From Rana temporaria (Eukaryota > Chordata > Amphibia > Anura > Ranidae), in contig NC_053492.1 in NCBI RefSeq assembly GCF_905171775.1, forward strand, positions 63,883,355 to 63,947,354: a stretch of DNA of 64,000 nucleotides. Reading direction: 5' to 3'. Made by a program: the position numbers and the translations under genes. The notes beneath the pieces are model-generated. The model ran no database searches. It had not been told where the DNA came from and worked only from the letters and a program-made list of their open reading frames with translations. The number at the start of each line of letters is the position of its first letter. The stretch's first letter is position 1. Positions 29,987 through 39,378 of the stretch are shown here, piece after piece.

Positions 29987-30716
29987 AGTGGTTGTAAAAG
30001 CAGGTTTTGTACCTTCATGCAATCTATCATACCTCGCAACTTTTTGAGATGGAAATGAGGGACACCTATCAGCAAAAGTATGCAGGCATAAGACACACCC
30101 CTTGCCCTGCCCCCTTAAAGGAGAATTATGAAAAACAAAAAACAAAACAAGATAAGTTAAACCCACAAGTGCTTTTTTTACCACTACTTTTCCTTTATAT
30201 TTGCTTTTGGAATTAAAAAATGCAGCAATTTAGGAATGAGATTACAAGTTTAGTGCTGGAAAAACCATTTTGATAGATAAAAAGTGAATTTTATATACAA
30301 CGCTATAGATCAGACCAAAATGAGGGACAAATGAGGAGGAAAAAGGGACAGAGGGACATTGTTCCAAATTGAAATCAGGGACAGTTGGGAGCTGTGATTC
30401 TATGCATGAAGGCAAAAAAACTTCAGCAGTTCCCACCCCCCCCCACCCACCCAATACTTAACTGAGCCCCCTCTCTCGATCCAGTGATTTCCATGAGAGC
30501 CGCAGCTCTGTGTGAATGGACACACAGAGCTGCGGCCTCGAAGCATGTCTGCTTGCAAGCTGTTTGCTGTGGGGGCACCCAGAAGAAAGAAGGGACTAGA
30601 AGCGCCGGTGTGGGATCCAAAAAGAGGAGGATCTGGGCTGCTCTGTGCAAAACCATTGCACACAGCAGGTTAGTATAACATGTTTGTTATTTTAAAAAAA
30701 AGACTTTAATATCACT
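29987..30716. mobile_element. TTAA-type element (K family) split by another repeat
   Basis: TTAA at 29983-29986 then AGTGGTTGTAAAAGC; it ends near AGACTTTAATATCACT at about 30716. The GC-rich interior has a CAGAGCTGCGGC hairpin (30500-30540). A segment at about 30030-30395 starting CTCGCAACTTTTTGAGATGG and ending AGGGACAGTTGGGAGC is a separate inserted repeat whose two ends are roughly inverted. Confidence 0.6.
30030..30395. mobile_element. Inserted repeat with CAACTTTTTG / CAGTTGGGAG ends
   Basis: GAAATGAGGGACACC near the left and ATGAGGGACA / AATCAGGGACAGTTGG near the right are repeated. The ends pair loosely (CTCGCAACT with AGTTGGGAG). Host element sequence (ACCTTCATGCA / TGCATGAAGG) lies on both sides. 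Confidence 0.45.
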
Positions 30717-31289
30717 CTAATTTTCATCTGGTAATCTTGCCAATTGACACTTCCTATCCGTTTACGTATACGCTTTTTACTCCATTGTATCTACAGGGGC
30801 AACCATGGTGGCTCCACAGGCTGGACTGCAAAGATGCTTGCCTTTGTTTATCTCCAATACATGGCAGGCTGGTGGTGGTGGTATACACAGTACAGATTTA
30901 ATTCTTTGAGCTTTTCTTTAAATCTGAAATGTAGGTATGGCAATTTTTAAATAGTTACATAGCTTGGAACAATGTATGTTGAAAATCACTGTTGTAAGCA
31001 CTGATACTACACTAGACTCTGACTGCAGTGCCAAGCAGCTGCCTTGCTACATTATGAACAAAGGGGTTTTGCCCACTCAGCATGGGCGCCATTCAGGGAA
31101 CATTTTTCATTCTCAAATACTGCAAAGTGTCCTCTGACAAGGCGTATAGGCATGGCGTTGATGTCAGTACTTTGTCTAATCAGAGAACACTTTGTACTTA
31201 TTGGAAAAAAAGCAAAATGTTCTCTGAATGTAAGCCATGCCAAGCGAGCAACCTCCTGTGTTCAGGGCATGGGACCCAGAAGCTGGCAG
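30717..31289. other. Unassigned stretch, no gene seen
   Basis: Short inverted words CAGAGAACA and TGTTCTCTG occur at 31100-31220, suggesting a decayed MITE, without clear ends. Confidence 0.3.
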
Positions 31290-31291
31290 TA

Positions 31292-32670
31292 TAGTAAAAC
31301 CTTGGTTTGCGAGTGTAGCGCCCCCTTACTTTCAGTATGGGCACTATGCTAAAGTTAGTGGGGAATGGGAGAGTTATTTGCTCCCATTCACAATTTGTTA
31401 AATTATGGGCTGCTGTGATTCCAGAACTGTCCTGTAGGTCAGTCTGCGCTCCAAGGGTGTTGTTTCCACCCCTGGGTGACAGGTGGCGCTAGAGGGGTTC
31501 TGGCGGTTCCACTTTTCCCCAGCAGCCAATTAGAGGAGTTTTCCCTCGTGGGGCATGCTGGGGAGGGGTATATCTGTGGCAGACGCCATCTTTATTGGTT
31601 CTTCCAGCGGATTCCAGGTGCGGCATCCACCTTTAGGGTGCGCACATCCAACGGACCCCGGTGATGGCCTTCCAGGCCAGGTTCGTATGCTACGCGGAGC
31701 TCCAAATTGCTGAGAGTCACTGGGTCCCCCAAATTACTGAGAAGATCCCAGGCTGGGTGCCGCTCGATTGGGGGGTCGGCTTGAGGAGAACCCGGAGGCA
31801 GGTTGTCCAACAGAGCTTGAACGAACCATCAGGGATCTGGTGACTGGAATGCTGACAGGTACTCTTTGCTGTCATCCGGTGACCTATGTTCAATCTACTG
31901 GGAGAATTCGCTCAATTCGTCCATTTAGCTCATTCAAGTACTAGGCCTGTGGCAGAGGCCCTAGAGCCAAGTCTATGGCAGAGACCTGTTCCTCCCAGCA
32001 ACTTAAAGTGACACTTCGGCTGCCAGGCTTGTGGCGGAAGTCTGTCCGGGGGCACTTCACCCACGCTAGAGTGGCGACGAACGGTGACTACTATTTTTGT
32101 GCTGCTGAGAGCAGGATTGCTCTTTCTATATCCAGGCCTGATACCGCAAGTTCTCTATCGCTTCATCAACCTTTCCTTCCTACTGCATGTTGATGTTGGC
32201 TATGTTGGGCCTGAAATAAAGCATGTAAAAACCTTTCTTCATGTATTGGACATTCGCTCACTACTTTATTCATCAGCTACACCCCTAGACAACTTTGAGG
32301 TAACTTAATGTGCCGATCCCAACAACAAACCAGCGGCTCATGCGGGGGGAGCGCTACACAAGCATAATTTGTTCCAGAAACATGCTTGTAATCCAAAGCA
32401 CTTGTATATCAAAGCACTTTTTACAGGGTATAAAAGAAAAGAGAGGCGCCTCTAAGTGTAGCAATAAGTTGCTAAATGTTGTACCTTCATTAAATGTAAC
32501 CATATTGCTATACTTAGAGGCTCCTCTCTTCTTTTTTATACTCAGTTGTGACATGACGCTACTCTTATATCAAGACAACGCTTGTATTTCAAGGCAAAAT
32601 GTATTTAAAAAGTTTGCTCATCTTGCAAAACGCTCTCAAACCAAGATACTCTCAAACCAAGGTTTTACTG
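31292..32670. mobile_element. TA-flanked MITE (GTAAAACCTTGGTTTG ends) split by LTR
   Basis: The left end TAGTAAAACCTTGGTTTG (31292) and right end CAAACCAAGGTTTTACTG (32653-32670) are inverted repeats flanked by TA (31290-31291 and 32671-32672), as in Tc1/mariner/pogo MITEs. The body (32363-32650) contains GAGAGGCGCCTCTAAGT and its near complement. The LTR 31314-32358 lies 22 bp inside the left end. Confidence 0.8.
31314..32358 (+). mobile_element. Solo LTR, TGTAGCGCC family (copy 3)
   Basis: It runs from TGTAGCGCCCCC to GAGCGCTACA, 1,045 bp. A TATA-like GGGGTATATC is at about 31566 and AATAAA at 32215-32220. Flanks CGAG (31310-31313) and CAAG (32359-32362) are a 4-bp TSD with one mismatch. 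The continuation of the host MITE across the insertion confirms the borders. Shares CAGCAGCCAAT, GGTGCGGCATCCACC and repeated TGTGGCAGAGG words with the other copies. Confidence 0.85.
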
Positions 32671-32672
32671 TA

Positions 32673-33270
32673 ATTGCCATTGTAGTGGTGCCTACTACAG
32701 TGATTTCCATGGGGATACCAAAGGCATTACAATGGTCCAAGCTGTAAAAACTACCGTACCTAAACTTCAGCTTTCAAGTGTTAGTTCACCTTTCCAAAAA
32801 CAAAATAACTAAAAGATGAACACTTGTACAGACTCCCCACTCCCGAGTCCCTGGCTGTGCCCCATAGTTGGTCTAGGGATTTTAAATTCCCACTCTTCTA
32901 CCTCTCCTCTGTATGTCCAGGATGAGAGTGATTTCGATTGGTCCCATCCCAGAAGCACTACACAGAGAAGAGGGAGAAAAGAGATCCCCAGACCCCTGGA
33001 ACCGTGGCATGCAGGGCACTAACAGCTCAGCATCCAGATATACATACATCGGTGTACAGTGTTGGTTCACCTTTACAGAATTTTTTTTATGTGAACACTT
33101 TAAGCTGACAAGGACATTGAATTTCAAGCAAGATCAACAGGTATTTTCAGTACTTGCTGAAAAAAAAGAAAACCAATGCAGCCAGTACATCTAAGGACTG
33201 GTAAACTGCAATCTACTATAATTTTGGTTTGGGGTTTAACACCCTTTAACTCCAACACTATAAACATATT
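32673..33270. other. Unassigned; probable decayed repeat
   Basis: TTAGTTCACCTTTCC at about 32783 and TTGGTTCACCTTTAC at about 33063 are in direct orientation and look like element borders. No gene. Confidence 0.3.
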
Positions 33271-34047
33271 GGCCCAGATTCACAGAGAGCGGGCGCACAT
33301 TACGCCGCCTTAGCGCAAACCAATGTACGCCACGCCGACGCAGCGCAGAGAGGCAAGCATGGAATTCAGGAAACCAGTGCTCCCAATGCTGCGTCTGCAT
33401 GGCGTAGGTTTTAAAGGCACAGGCCAGCGTAGGTGGAAGTGGGCTTGACCCATGCAAACCCATGCAAATGAGGTGTGACCCCATGCAAATGATGGTCCGA
33501 GCACCAGACAAGTACGCTTACTGAACTGTGCATGCGCAGTGACGTGGACGCATCCCCCTGCGCATGCTCACAACCACGTCGGAACAATCGCCTAAGATAC
33601 GCCGGAGCAATGCGTACGCCATGAACGTAACCTACGCCCAGCCAGACACACGTCCAACGTAAAATACGCCGGCTTGGCCGGCTTGTGTTCCCTGGTGCAG
33701 ACCTTTGCATGTCTGCTGCTGGGTTACACCTCCTTTTTGGGGCTTAACTTTACGCCGGACGTACAACCTATGCGCACCTCTCGTAGCCTGCGTCGGGCGC
33801 ACGCAGGTTCGTGAATCGCCGTATTTCCCTCATTTACATATTTGAATGACTAATCAATGGGAGCGTCACCATGCTCCCAGCCTAAATGTGCGCCCACTCT
33901 ACGCCGGGGTAAGCAAGATGGGTCGGCAGGGTGTAGCCTGGTTTTAGGCGCATCTGTTTGTGGGTCTTGCGCACAGATACGACGGCGCACATTTGCACTT
34001 ACGTCGGCGTAACTTGTTATACGTCGGCGTAAGTGCTTTGTGAAGTC
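33271..34047. mobile_element. ACGCCG-rich foldback (diverged long copy)
   Basis: It starts GGCCCAGATTCACAGAG and runs through CGCCTTAGCGCAAACC, GCATGCGCAGTGACG (about 33530), GTAACCTACGCCCAGCC, CGTGAATCGCCGTATT and CATTTACATATTTGAATG, ending ACTTACGTCGGCGTAA...AAGTGCTTTGTGAA. Same layout as 16608-17322. Several minus-strand frames here are palindrome artefacts. Confidence 0.7.
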
Positions 34048-34842
34048 TTTTCATGGAAAAAAATTAAGTTAGACAATTTTGAAAACAGCAAGAGCAACAG
34101 CTGCATTTGCGAAATCACATTTATGCCATGATATAACGAGAATGATTTCAGTGCTGAAATACTATATGCAGAACAATTAGTGCTAAAAAAAAAATTGGCC
34201 CTGTAATATTTGATCTGAACAGTGTCCCGGGGAGGCAATAACAGAACTGTCCAAAATTCATGCGTTTTCTTAGCCAGCAGTCTTTGTAATTATAAGGTCA
34301 TGTCCTTAGGACTTCTATTTTTGGTTAGATATCCAGGTGATACCATTCCAAAGCATATACATAATACTAATGCATCGTCCACGGCAAAGTTATATTCCAG
34401 CCATGGATTTTTCTCCAGGCCAAACTTATCCAAATACATTATTCATTGTTCTTCAATCTTCTCATATATTTCCCAATTACATATTCCTAGTGCCAGTAGA
34501 TGCAAACAAATTGGATTCTCTCTACATTTTATTTAAAGAGGTTCTTCTCACACAGCTGAATATCTTTACTGAGCTGTATCCCTATAAAAATGGGAACATT
34601 CATTGATATGTAGCCATTGGCCAGGAACGTGGCTAATACCTTCTGTACATAAGATAAAGTCATTAAAAAACAAACCTAGCCTGAAGAAGGGAAATCCTTT
34701 TAAACCACTCTTGGCCAAACAATGGAGGCATCTATGGGTGCCTGTGCTTCAGGTCTGTTTTCAATTACAGTGCCCACGGGTTCCCTGAATCCAGAAAGTA
34801 CCCTAGTATTCACAAAGCAAGCCAAGTTCAGCATTCATACTT
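34048..34842. other. Unassigned stretch, no gene seen
   Basis: Frames at 34222-34536 and 34337-34606 overlap in different frames and show no domain. Confidence 0.3.
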
Positions 34843-35165
34843 CTAATGGCTGTGTGTTGAGTTATATTGAGGGGAAAGCAAATTGACACGGTTATACAAG
34901 CTGTACACTCACTACTTTACATTGTAGAAAAATGTAATTTCTTCAGTGTGTCACAAGAAAAGATATAATAAAATAATTTACCAAAAAAATGTGAGGGGTG
35001 TGTAACGGACCTATGAACTATTATGCCTGGACATCTATAATCTTCATGCAGGGAGGACTACAAGGAACTGCATGGCTTTTCATATTGGATGTACCACATT
35101 GTATTCTGAGCTCAAAGGGTTAATTGGACAAGGGTCTTACAGGGTGTACTCACTTTTGTGAGATA

Positions 35166-35171
<6 letters not shown>
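34843..35171. mobile_element. Tc1-like terminal segment with a ~120-bp insertion
   Basis: ATGGCTGTGTGTTGAGTTAT, CAAGCTGTACACTCACTAC and TTTGTGAGATACTGTA at the right edge fit a known vertebrate Tc1-type terminal region. GTGAGGGGTGTG (about 34992) should run directly into GTGTACTCACTTTTGTGAG (about 35138), but about 120 bp of other sequence (TAACGGACC...GGGTCTTACAG) lies between. Confidence 0.55.

Positions 35172-35197
<26 letters not shown>
35169..35197. repeat. (TA)n microsatellite
   Basis: About 14 TA units directly beyond the Tc1-like end, possibly grown from its TA target. Confidence 0.9.
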
Positions 35198-35202
<5 letters not shown>

Positions 35203-35904
35203 CATATCGTGTATATATTGTCAGGTAGGATTGTAACAACCTGATCACAATTACTGTGCAAAAATGTAAATTAATTGCAACAAAAAAAAAGCGAAGTACA
35301 AATAGCCTTCTTAACCGCTTGCCGACTGCGCCATGTAGATATACGTCGGCAGAATGGCACGACTGTGCAAAGCAACGTATATATACGTTGCTTTGAATTT
35401 CTCACCGTGTGGGCGTGCGGGCCCCTGCCACAAGCTCCATGATCGTGCCCGCGGGACGCGCGGACTTGATGTCTGCCAGTGTCCCACGATCGTGTCACTG
35501 AGCTGCAGAACGGGCAGAGGCCAGTGCAAACAAGGCATCTCCCTGTTCTGCCTAGTGACAGGACACGGATCGTCTGCTCCCTGTAATCGGGAGCAGTGAT
35601 CAGTGTCGTGTCATTTGTAGCCCAGCCCCCACACAGTTAGAATCACTCCCTAGGACACACTTAACCCCTTCCCCGCTTTTTTATAGCACCAATAGCTGTA
35701 TAAATGACAATGGTTACAAAAATGTGTCAAAAGTGTCTGATGTGTCTGCCATAATGTCGCAGTCGCAATAAAAATCGCTGATTTTTTTTATAAAATGCCA
35801 TAAAACTATCCCCTATTTTGCAGATGCTATAACTTTTGTGCAAACCGATCAATAAACGCTTATTGCAATTTTTTTACCAAAAATATGTAGAAGAATACAT
35901 ATCA

Positions 35905-36041
35905 GGCCTCGTACACACGACTGTTTTCCTCGGCAAAAACCATCAAGAAAAATGCTGGCAGAGCATTTTTGCAGAGAAAAACGGTCGTGTGTATGTTTTT
36001 CGTTGAGAAAAAAAGAGAACATGAGAAAAAAGAGAACATGC
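35905..36041. mobile_element. TNA-type foldback fragment, C family
   Basis: GGCCTCGTACACACGACTG, then hairpin AAAAATGCTGGCAGAGCATTTTT (35949-35971), then AACGGTCGTGTGTATG and GAGAACATG repeats. Its left end adjoins TCA 35902-35904. The inverse of this block recurs at 36511-36652. Confidence 0.75.
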
Positions 36042-36510
36042 TGGCCTCGTACACACGACCAAGAATCTTGTCGTAAAAGAAACGTTGTTTTCCTCGACGA
36101 GGTTCTTGTCAGGCTTGAAGAGAATCTTGTCACCTTTCCTTGCATACACATTGTCAAGACAAAATCTTGTCGTTCTCAAACGCGGTGACGTAAAACACGT
36201 ACAACGGCACTATAAAGGGGACGTTCAATTCCACTGGCGCCACCCTTGGGGCTGCTTTTGCTTAACTTGTGTTACCGCGTGTTAGTAAAAGTTTGGTGAG
36301 AGATGATTCATGTATTTCAGTCTGTTACAGCGTGAGGAATGTGCTATCTCCACTTTTACCGAAGGTGCGCTCCCGTCTCATACTTTATTCTGAGCATCTG
36401 AGCATGCGCGGGTTTCTAAGCATACACACGAACGTGTTTCTCGTCGTAAACCAGCCCGACGAGAAACACGACAAGGAAATTGAGACTCCCAACGAGAAAA
36501 AAGAGAGCAT

Positions 36511-36652
36511 CTTTTTTTCTCGTCAAGATCCACAACCGTTTTCTTGACGAAACACATACACACGACCGTTTTTCTCTGCAAAAATGCTCTGCCGGCATTT
36601 TTCTTGATGGTTTTTGCAGAGGAAAACGGTCATGTGTACGAGGCCGCTCTCT
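36511..36652. mobile_element. C-family foldback end in the centre of the B element
   Basis: The reverse complement of 35905-36041 from GGCCTCGTACACATGACCG (36652 downward) through CAGAGCATTTTTGCAGAG to CGTGTGTATG. It lies between the two B arms. Confidence 0.75.
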
Positions 36653-36756
36653 TTTTTCTCGTCAGGAGTCTCAATTTCCTCATCGTGTTTCTCATTGGGC
36701 TGTTTTACGATGAGAAACACGTTCGTGTGTATGCTTAGAAACCCGCGCATGCTCAG

Positions 36757-36769
36757 AATAAAGTATGAG
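36757..36769 (+). repeat. SINE target-site duplication, left
   Basis: AATAAAGTATGAG, identical to 37279-37291. Confidence 0.95.
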
Positions 36770-37278
36770 GGAGCTGCGGTGGCTCAACACGATTGGCACT
36801 GCGCTGACAAGCCATTCACCTCTGCAGCTAGGGGTTCGGATCCCGGTCTCGGCTACATGTGAATTGAGTTTGGTGGTCTCAGCCCTGCTCCTGGTGGGTG
36901 TGCTATGCGAGGTTAGCCTGCGCTTAGTACGCCCACCCCCCTCCCACAAAAAAAACCACCACACTTACACGCACTCGAAATTGGGTTAACATGCACGCAC
37001 TTTGACCACGCGGTCTCTAAAAAGAGAGGCGAAGGACTAACAGGGCTGGTTGAGCGGGCAAATCCTCTCACTCCCTTATAGGGAGTCCCTCTGCCCCGTT
37101 GGGCTTCAAAGCGGAGCAGGTAGGGCGGGCTGTGTGGGAGGACCCCCTCACACACCCACCATTGCCACCTGGGGCATGGAGAAAGGTGGCAGATTGCCTC
37201 TGGGGGAGGCCTGCCTACTCCCAACTCCTGCAGTCCGGCTCCTCTCTCGAGTACACGCACAAAATACACTTTAAAAAA
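36770..37278 (+). mobile_element. tRNA-derived SINE, ~509 bp, full length
   Basis: A short interspersed element copied by RNA polymerase III and mobilised by a partner LINE. The 5' part holds a box A-like GGTGGCTCAACACGATTGG (36778-36796) and a box B GGTTCGGATCCC (36834-36845). Box B matches the GGTTCRANNCC consensus. The body includes CCACCCCCCTCCCAC, CTCTAAAAAGAGAGGCG and TCCCTTATAGGGAG. The 3' end is CACTTTAAAAAA. A perfect 13-bp TSD AATAAAGTATGAG flanks it, and the intact left arm of the host foldback (36377-36390, opposite strand) shows the empty site. Two 60-100-codon frames across it are not genes. The family is not one I can name; the unusual length could mean a composite body. Confidence 0.88.
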
Positions 37279-37291
37279 AATAAAGTATGAG
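37279..37291 (+). repeat. SINE target-site duplication, right
   Basis: AATAAAGTATGAG, perfect match to 36757-36769. Confidence 0.95.
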
Positions 37292-37820
37292 ACGGGAGCG
37301 CACCTTCGGTAAAAGTAGCGTTCGTAATGGAGATAGCACATTCATCACGCTGTAACAGACTGAAAAGCATGAATCGTCTCTCACCAAACTTTTACTAAAC
37401 ACGCAGTAACACGAGATTAGCAAAAGCAGCCCCAAGGGTGGCGCCAGTGGAATGGAACTTCCCCTTTATTGTACGTCACCACGTTTGAGAACGACAAGAT
37501 TTTGTCTTGACAGTGTGTATGCAAGGAAAGCTTGACAAGATTCTCGTCAAGCCTAACAAGAACCTCGTCGAGGAAAACGACGTTTCATTAACGACGAGAT
37601 TCTCGGTCGTGTGTACGAGGCCTCAGTCTAAACTGTAAAAAAACGCAGAGGTGGTCAAATACCACCAAAAGAAAGCTCTATTTGTGGGAAAAAAAGGACG
37701 TACATTTTGTTTGGGAGCCCCGTTGCACGATCACGTAATCAGTTAAAGCGACACAGTGCCGAATCGCAAAAAGTGGCCCGGTCATTTGGCAGCCAAATCC
37801 TCCGGGGCTGAATCGGTTAA

Positions 37821-38514
37821 TATGCACAATAAGTCTTTAACAGTAGATTTTAGTTCTCTAAAATCTGGTCAGCATGCATACATAAATTGTCATGGGCTGT
37901 TAATAGGTTTGCAAGTAAGTAAACATGAATGTACTGTATATTGAGTTGTTTTGTATATGATAATGGGATTAGGGTCATTGAATTATCCTTTTTCTTTTTT
38001 AGTTTAAATAAAAATGGATTAGGAAAAAAACAAAAAGGGTTATTGCGTCTTGATTGTTGCCTTATGGGAAAAAAAAAGACTTCCGGTGTCTCTGATTATT
38101 TCTCTTCACATTTCCAGAAATGACACAATAGACTCGAAGATTATGGCAATTCCTGTCACAAAAACTGACAGCTGATTTCCTGCTGACAGGTTCCAGGGCT
38201 TATCTGAACTGTGACCATACACAGGGACACAAGTTCCATTCACACCCCTCCTAGTATACCTGTCATAGCTCTCTTGTCTTATGAAGGATTCTTTGTGTTT
38301 GGTTGTATGCAGGTGATAAGGGCAGATAAGGGTTGTTTAGGCTGAGCCCATTCAAAAATCTCCAGTTTCACAAGAAACCAGACAATAAAGATGACCATAG
38401 ACCAAGTATGTATAAAGAACAAGCCTAGGAAGAATAATTTATATCAAGACGGCCCCCTTAATGAAGACCTGCTACAGTTATATTAAATGATCAACCCTCT
38501 TTATGGGAACACAC
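37821..38514. other. Unassigned stretch, no gene seen
   Basis: AT-rich sequence with no repeat borders and frames of at most 64 codons without motifs. Possibly single-copy. Confidence 0.3.
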
Positions 38515-38517
38515 TAA

Positions 38518-38924
38518 GACCGCGTACACACGATCAGTCAAAACCGATGAAAACAGACTGAAGGACCTTTTCATCGGTCCAAACCGATCGTGTGTGGGCC
38601 CCATCGGTCAGTTAACCTTCGGTCAAAAAATTTAGAACTTGCTTTAAAATTGAACCGATGGACGCCTAACCGATAGGTCAAAACCGATGGTTAGTATGCA
38701 AAAGCATCAGTTAAAAATCCACGCATTCTCAGAATCAAGTCGACGCATGCTTGGAAGCATTGAACTTCGTTTTTTTTCAGCACGTCGTTGTGTTTTACGT
38801 CACCCCGTTCTGACACAATCGTTTTTTAACCTATGGTGTGTAGGCACATCAGACCATTAGTCAGCTTCATCGGTTAACCGATGGGACCGTTCTCATCGGA
38901 TAGACTGATCGTGTGTACACGGCC
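38518..38924. mobile_element. TNA-type foldback, GGTTAACCGATG-word family (copy 2)
   Basis: TAA (38515-38517) and TCA (38925-38927) flank GACCGCGTACACACGATCAG...CTGATCGTGTGTACACGGCC. The core GAATCAAGTCGACGCATGC and TTTTACGTCACCCCGTTCTG matches the copies at 6177 and 47998. Confidence 0.85.
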
Positions 38925-39378
38925 TCAGAGCTCTATGTGAAGTGTGCTCACTTATGCTGGCCATACATGGTTTGAATTTTGGGCGTTTCCAGCTGAATTG
39001 ACCATGGGTGGCCCTGTTGGCACCATCTGGCTTGACGATGCTCCATTGAAAGATTCAAAGAAGGTAGGTTGAAATGATATGCCAAACAGTCACTATTTAG
39101 ACATTCAGACAGTCATGGCTGTCTGCCGCTGTCAGGATACAATAGCCAGTGGAAATTAAAACTGTTTGATTACTCTTGTTTAGCACATGGCTCTATAGTC
39201 TACAGAATGTATACTCCCATAGCTCCTAATAGTCCTCCTTTGGAGGGACTGTCTCTCTTTTGAAATTCAATTGTTCTGTTCCTTTCATCTTCTCAGTTGT
39301 CAGTTTTTGGACATTTGTATAAATTCCTATAATACTCCTATAATAATCCTTATTTGCCAAAAGTATTACACCAGCCTT
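38925..39378. other. Unassigned stretch
   Basis: No recognisable gene or repeat boundary. Confidence 0.3.

Larger units (their letters stand above)
36043..37622. mobile_element. Long TNA-type foldback (B family) containing a SINE
   Basis: The left arm 36043-36510 and right arm 36653-37622 (excluding the SINE) are inverted repeats of about 460 bp. Order from the end inward: GGCCTCGTACACACGACC, CTTGTCG / CGACGAG words, GACGTAAAACACGTAC, CACTATAAAGGGG, GGGGCTGCTTTTGC, CAGTCTGTTACAGCGTGA, GCTCCCGTCTCATACTTTAT, then a second sub-foldback with CATACACACGAACGTGTTTC. The centre 36511-36652 is C-family sequence. TSD TCA (37623-37625) matches the one before 35905. Frames across the arms are not genes. 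Confidence 0.8.
35315..37816. mobile_element. TTAA-type element (J family, reverse copy), host of a stack
   Basis: TTAA at 35311-35314 and 37817-37820. Ends are CCGCTTGCCGACTGCGCC and GGGGCTGAATCGG. It is the reverse complement of the 2943-3734 type. The left portion 35315-35904 includes GC-rich hairpins (TGATCGTGCCCGCGGGACG) and an AAGTGTCTGATGTGTC region. The right portion 37626-37816 includes CAAATACCACCAAAAG and GCGACACAGTGCCGAATCGC. The 1,718-bp composite 35905-37622 is inserted with TSD TCA. Confidence 0.85.

Noticed and set aside
36181..36205. TATAAAGGGG as the promoter of a host gene
   Set aside because: It is part of a core repeated in four foldback copies with no gene downstream in any of them.
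36770..36860. Functional tRNA gene
   Set aside because: Box A and B are present, but no clean cloverleaf or anticodon stem can be formed, and the unit continues as a 509-bp SINE with TSD.
37050..37274. Short frames across the SINE body
   Set aside because: Overlapping in two frames, no motif, confined to the SINE.
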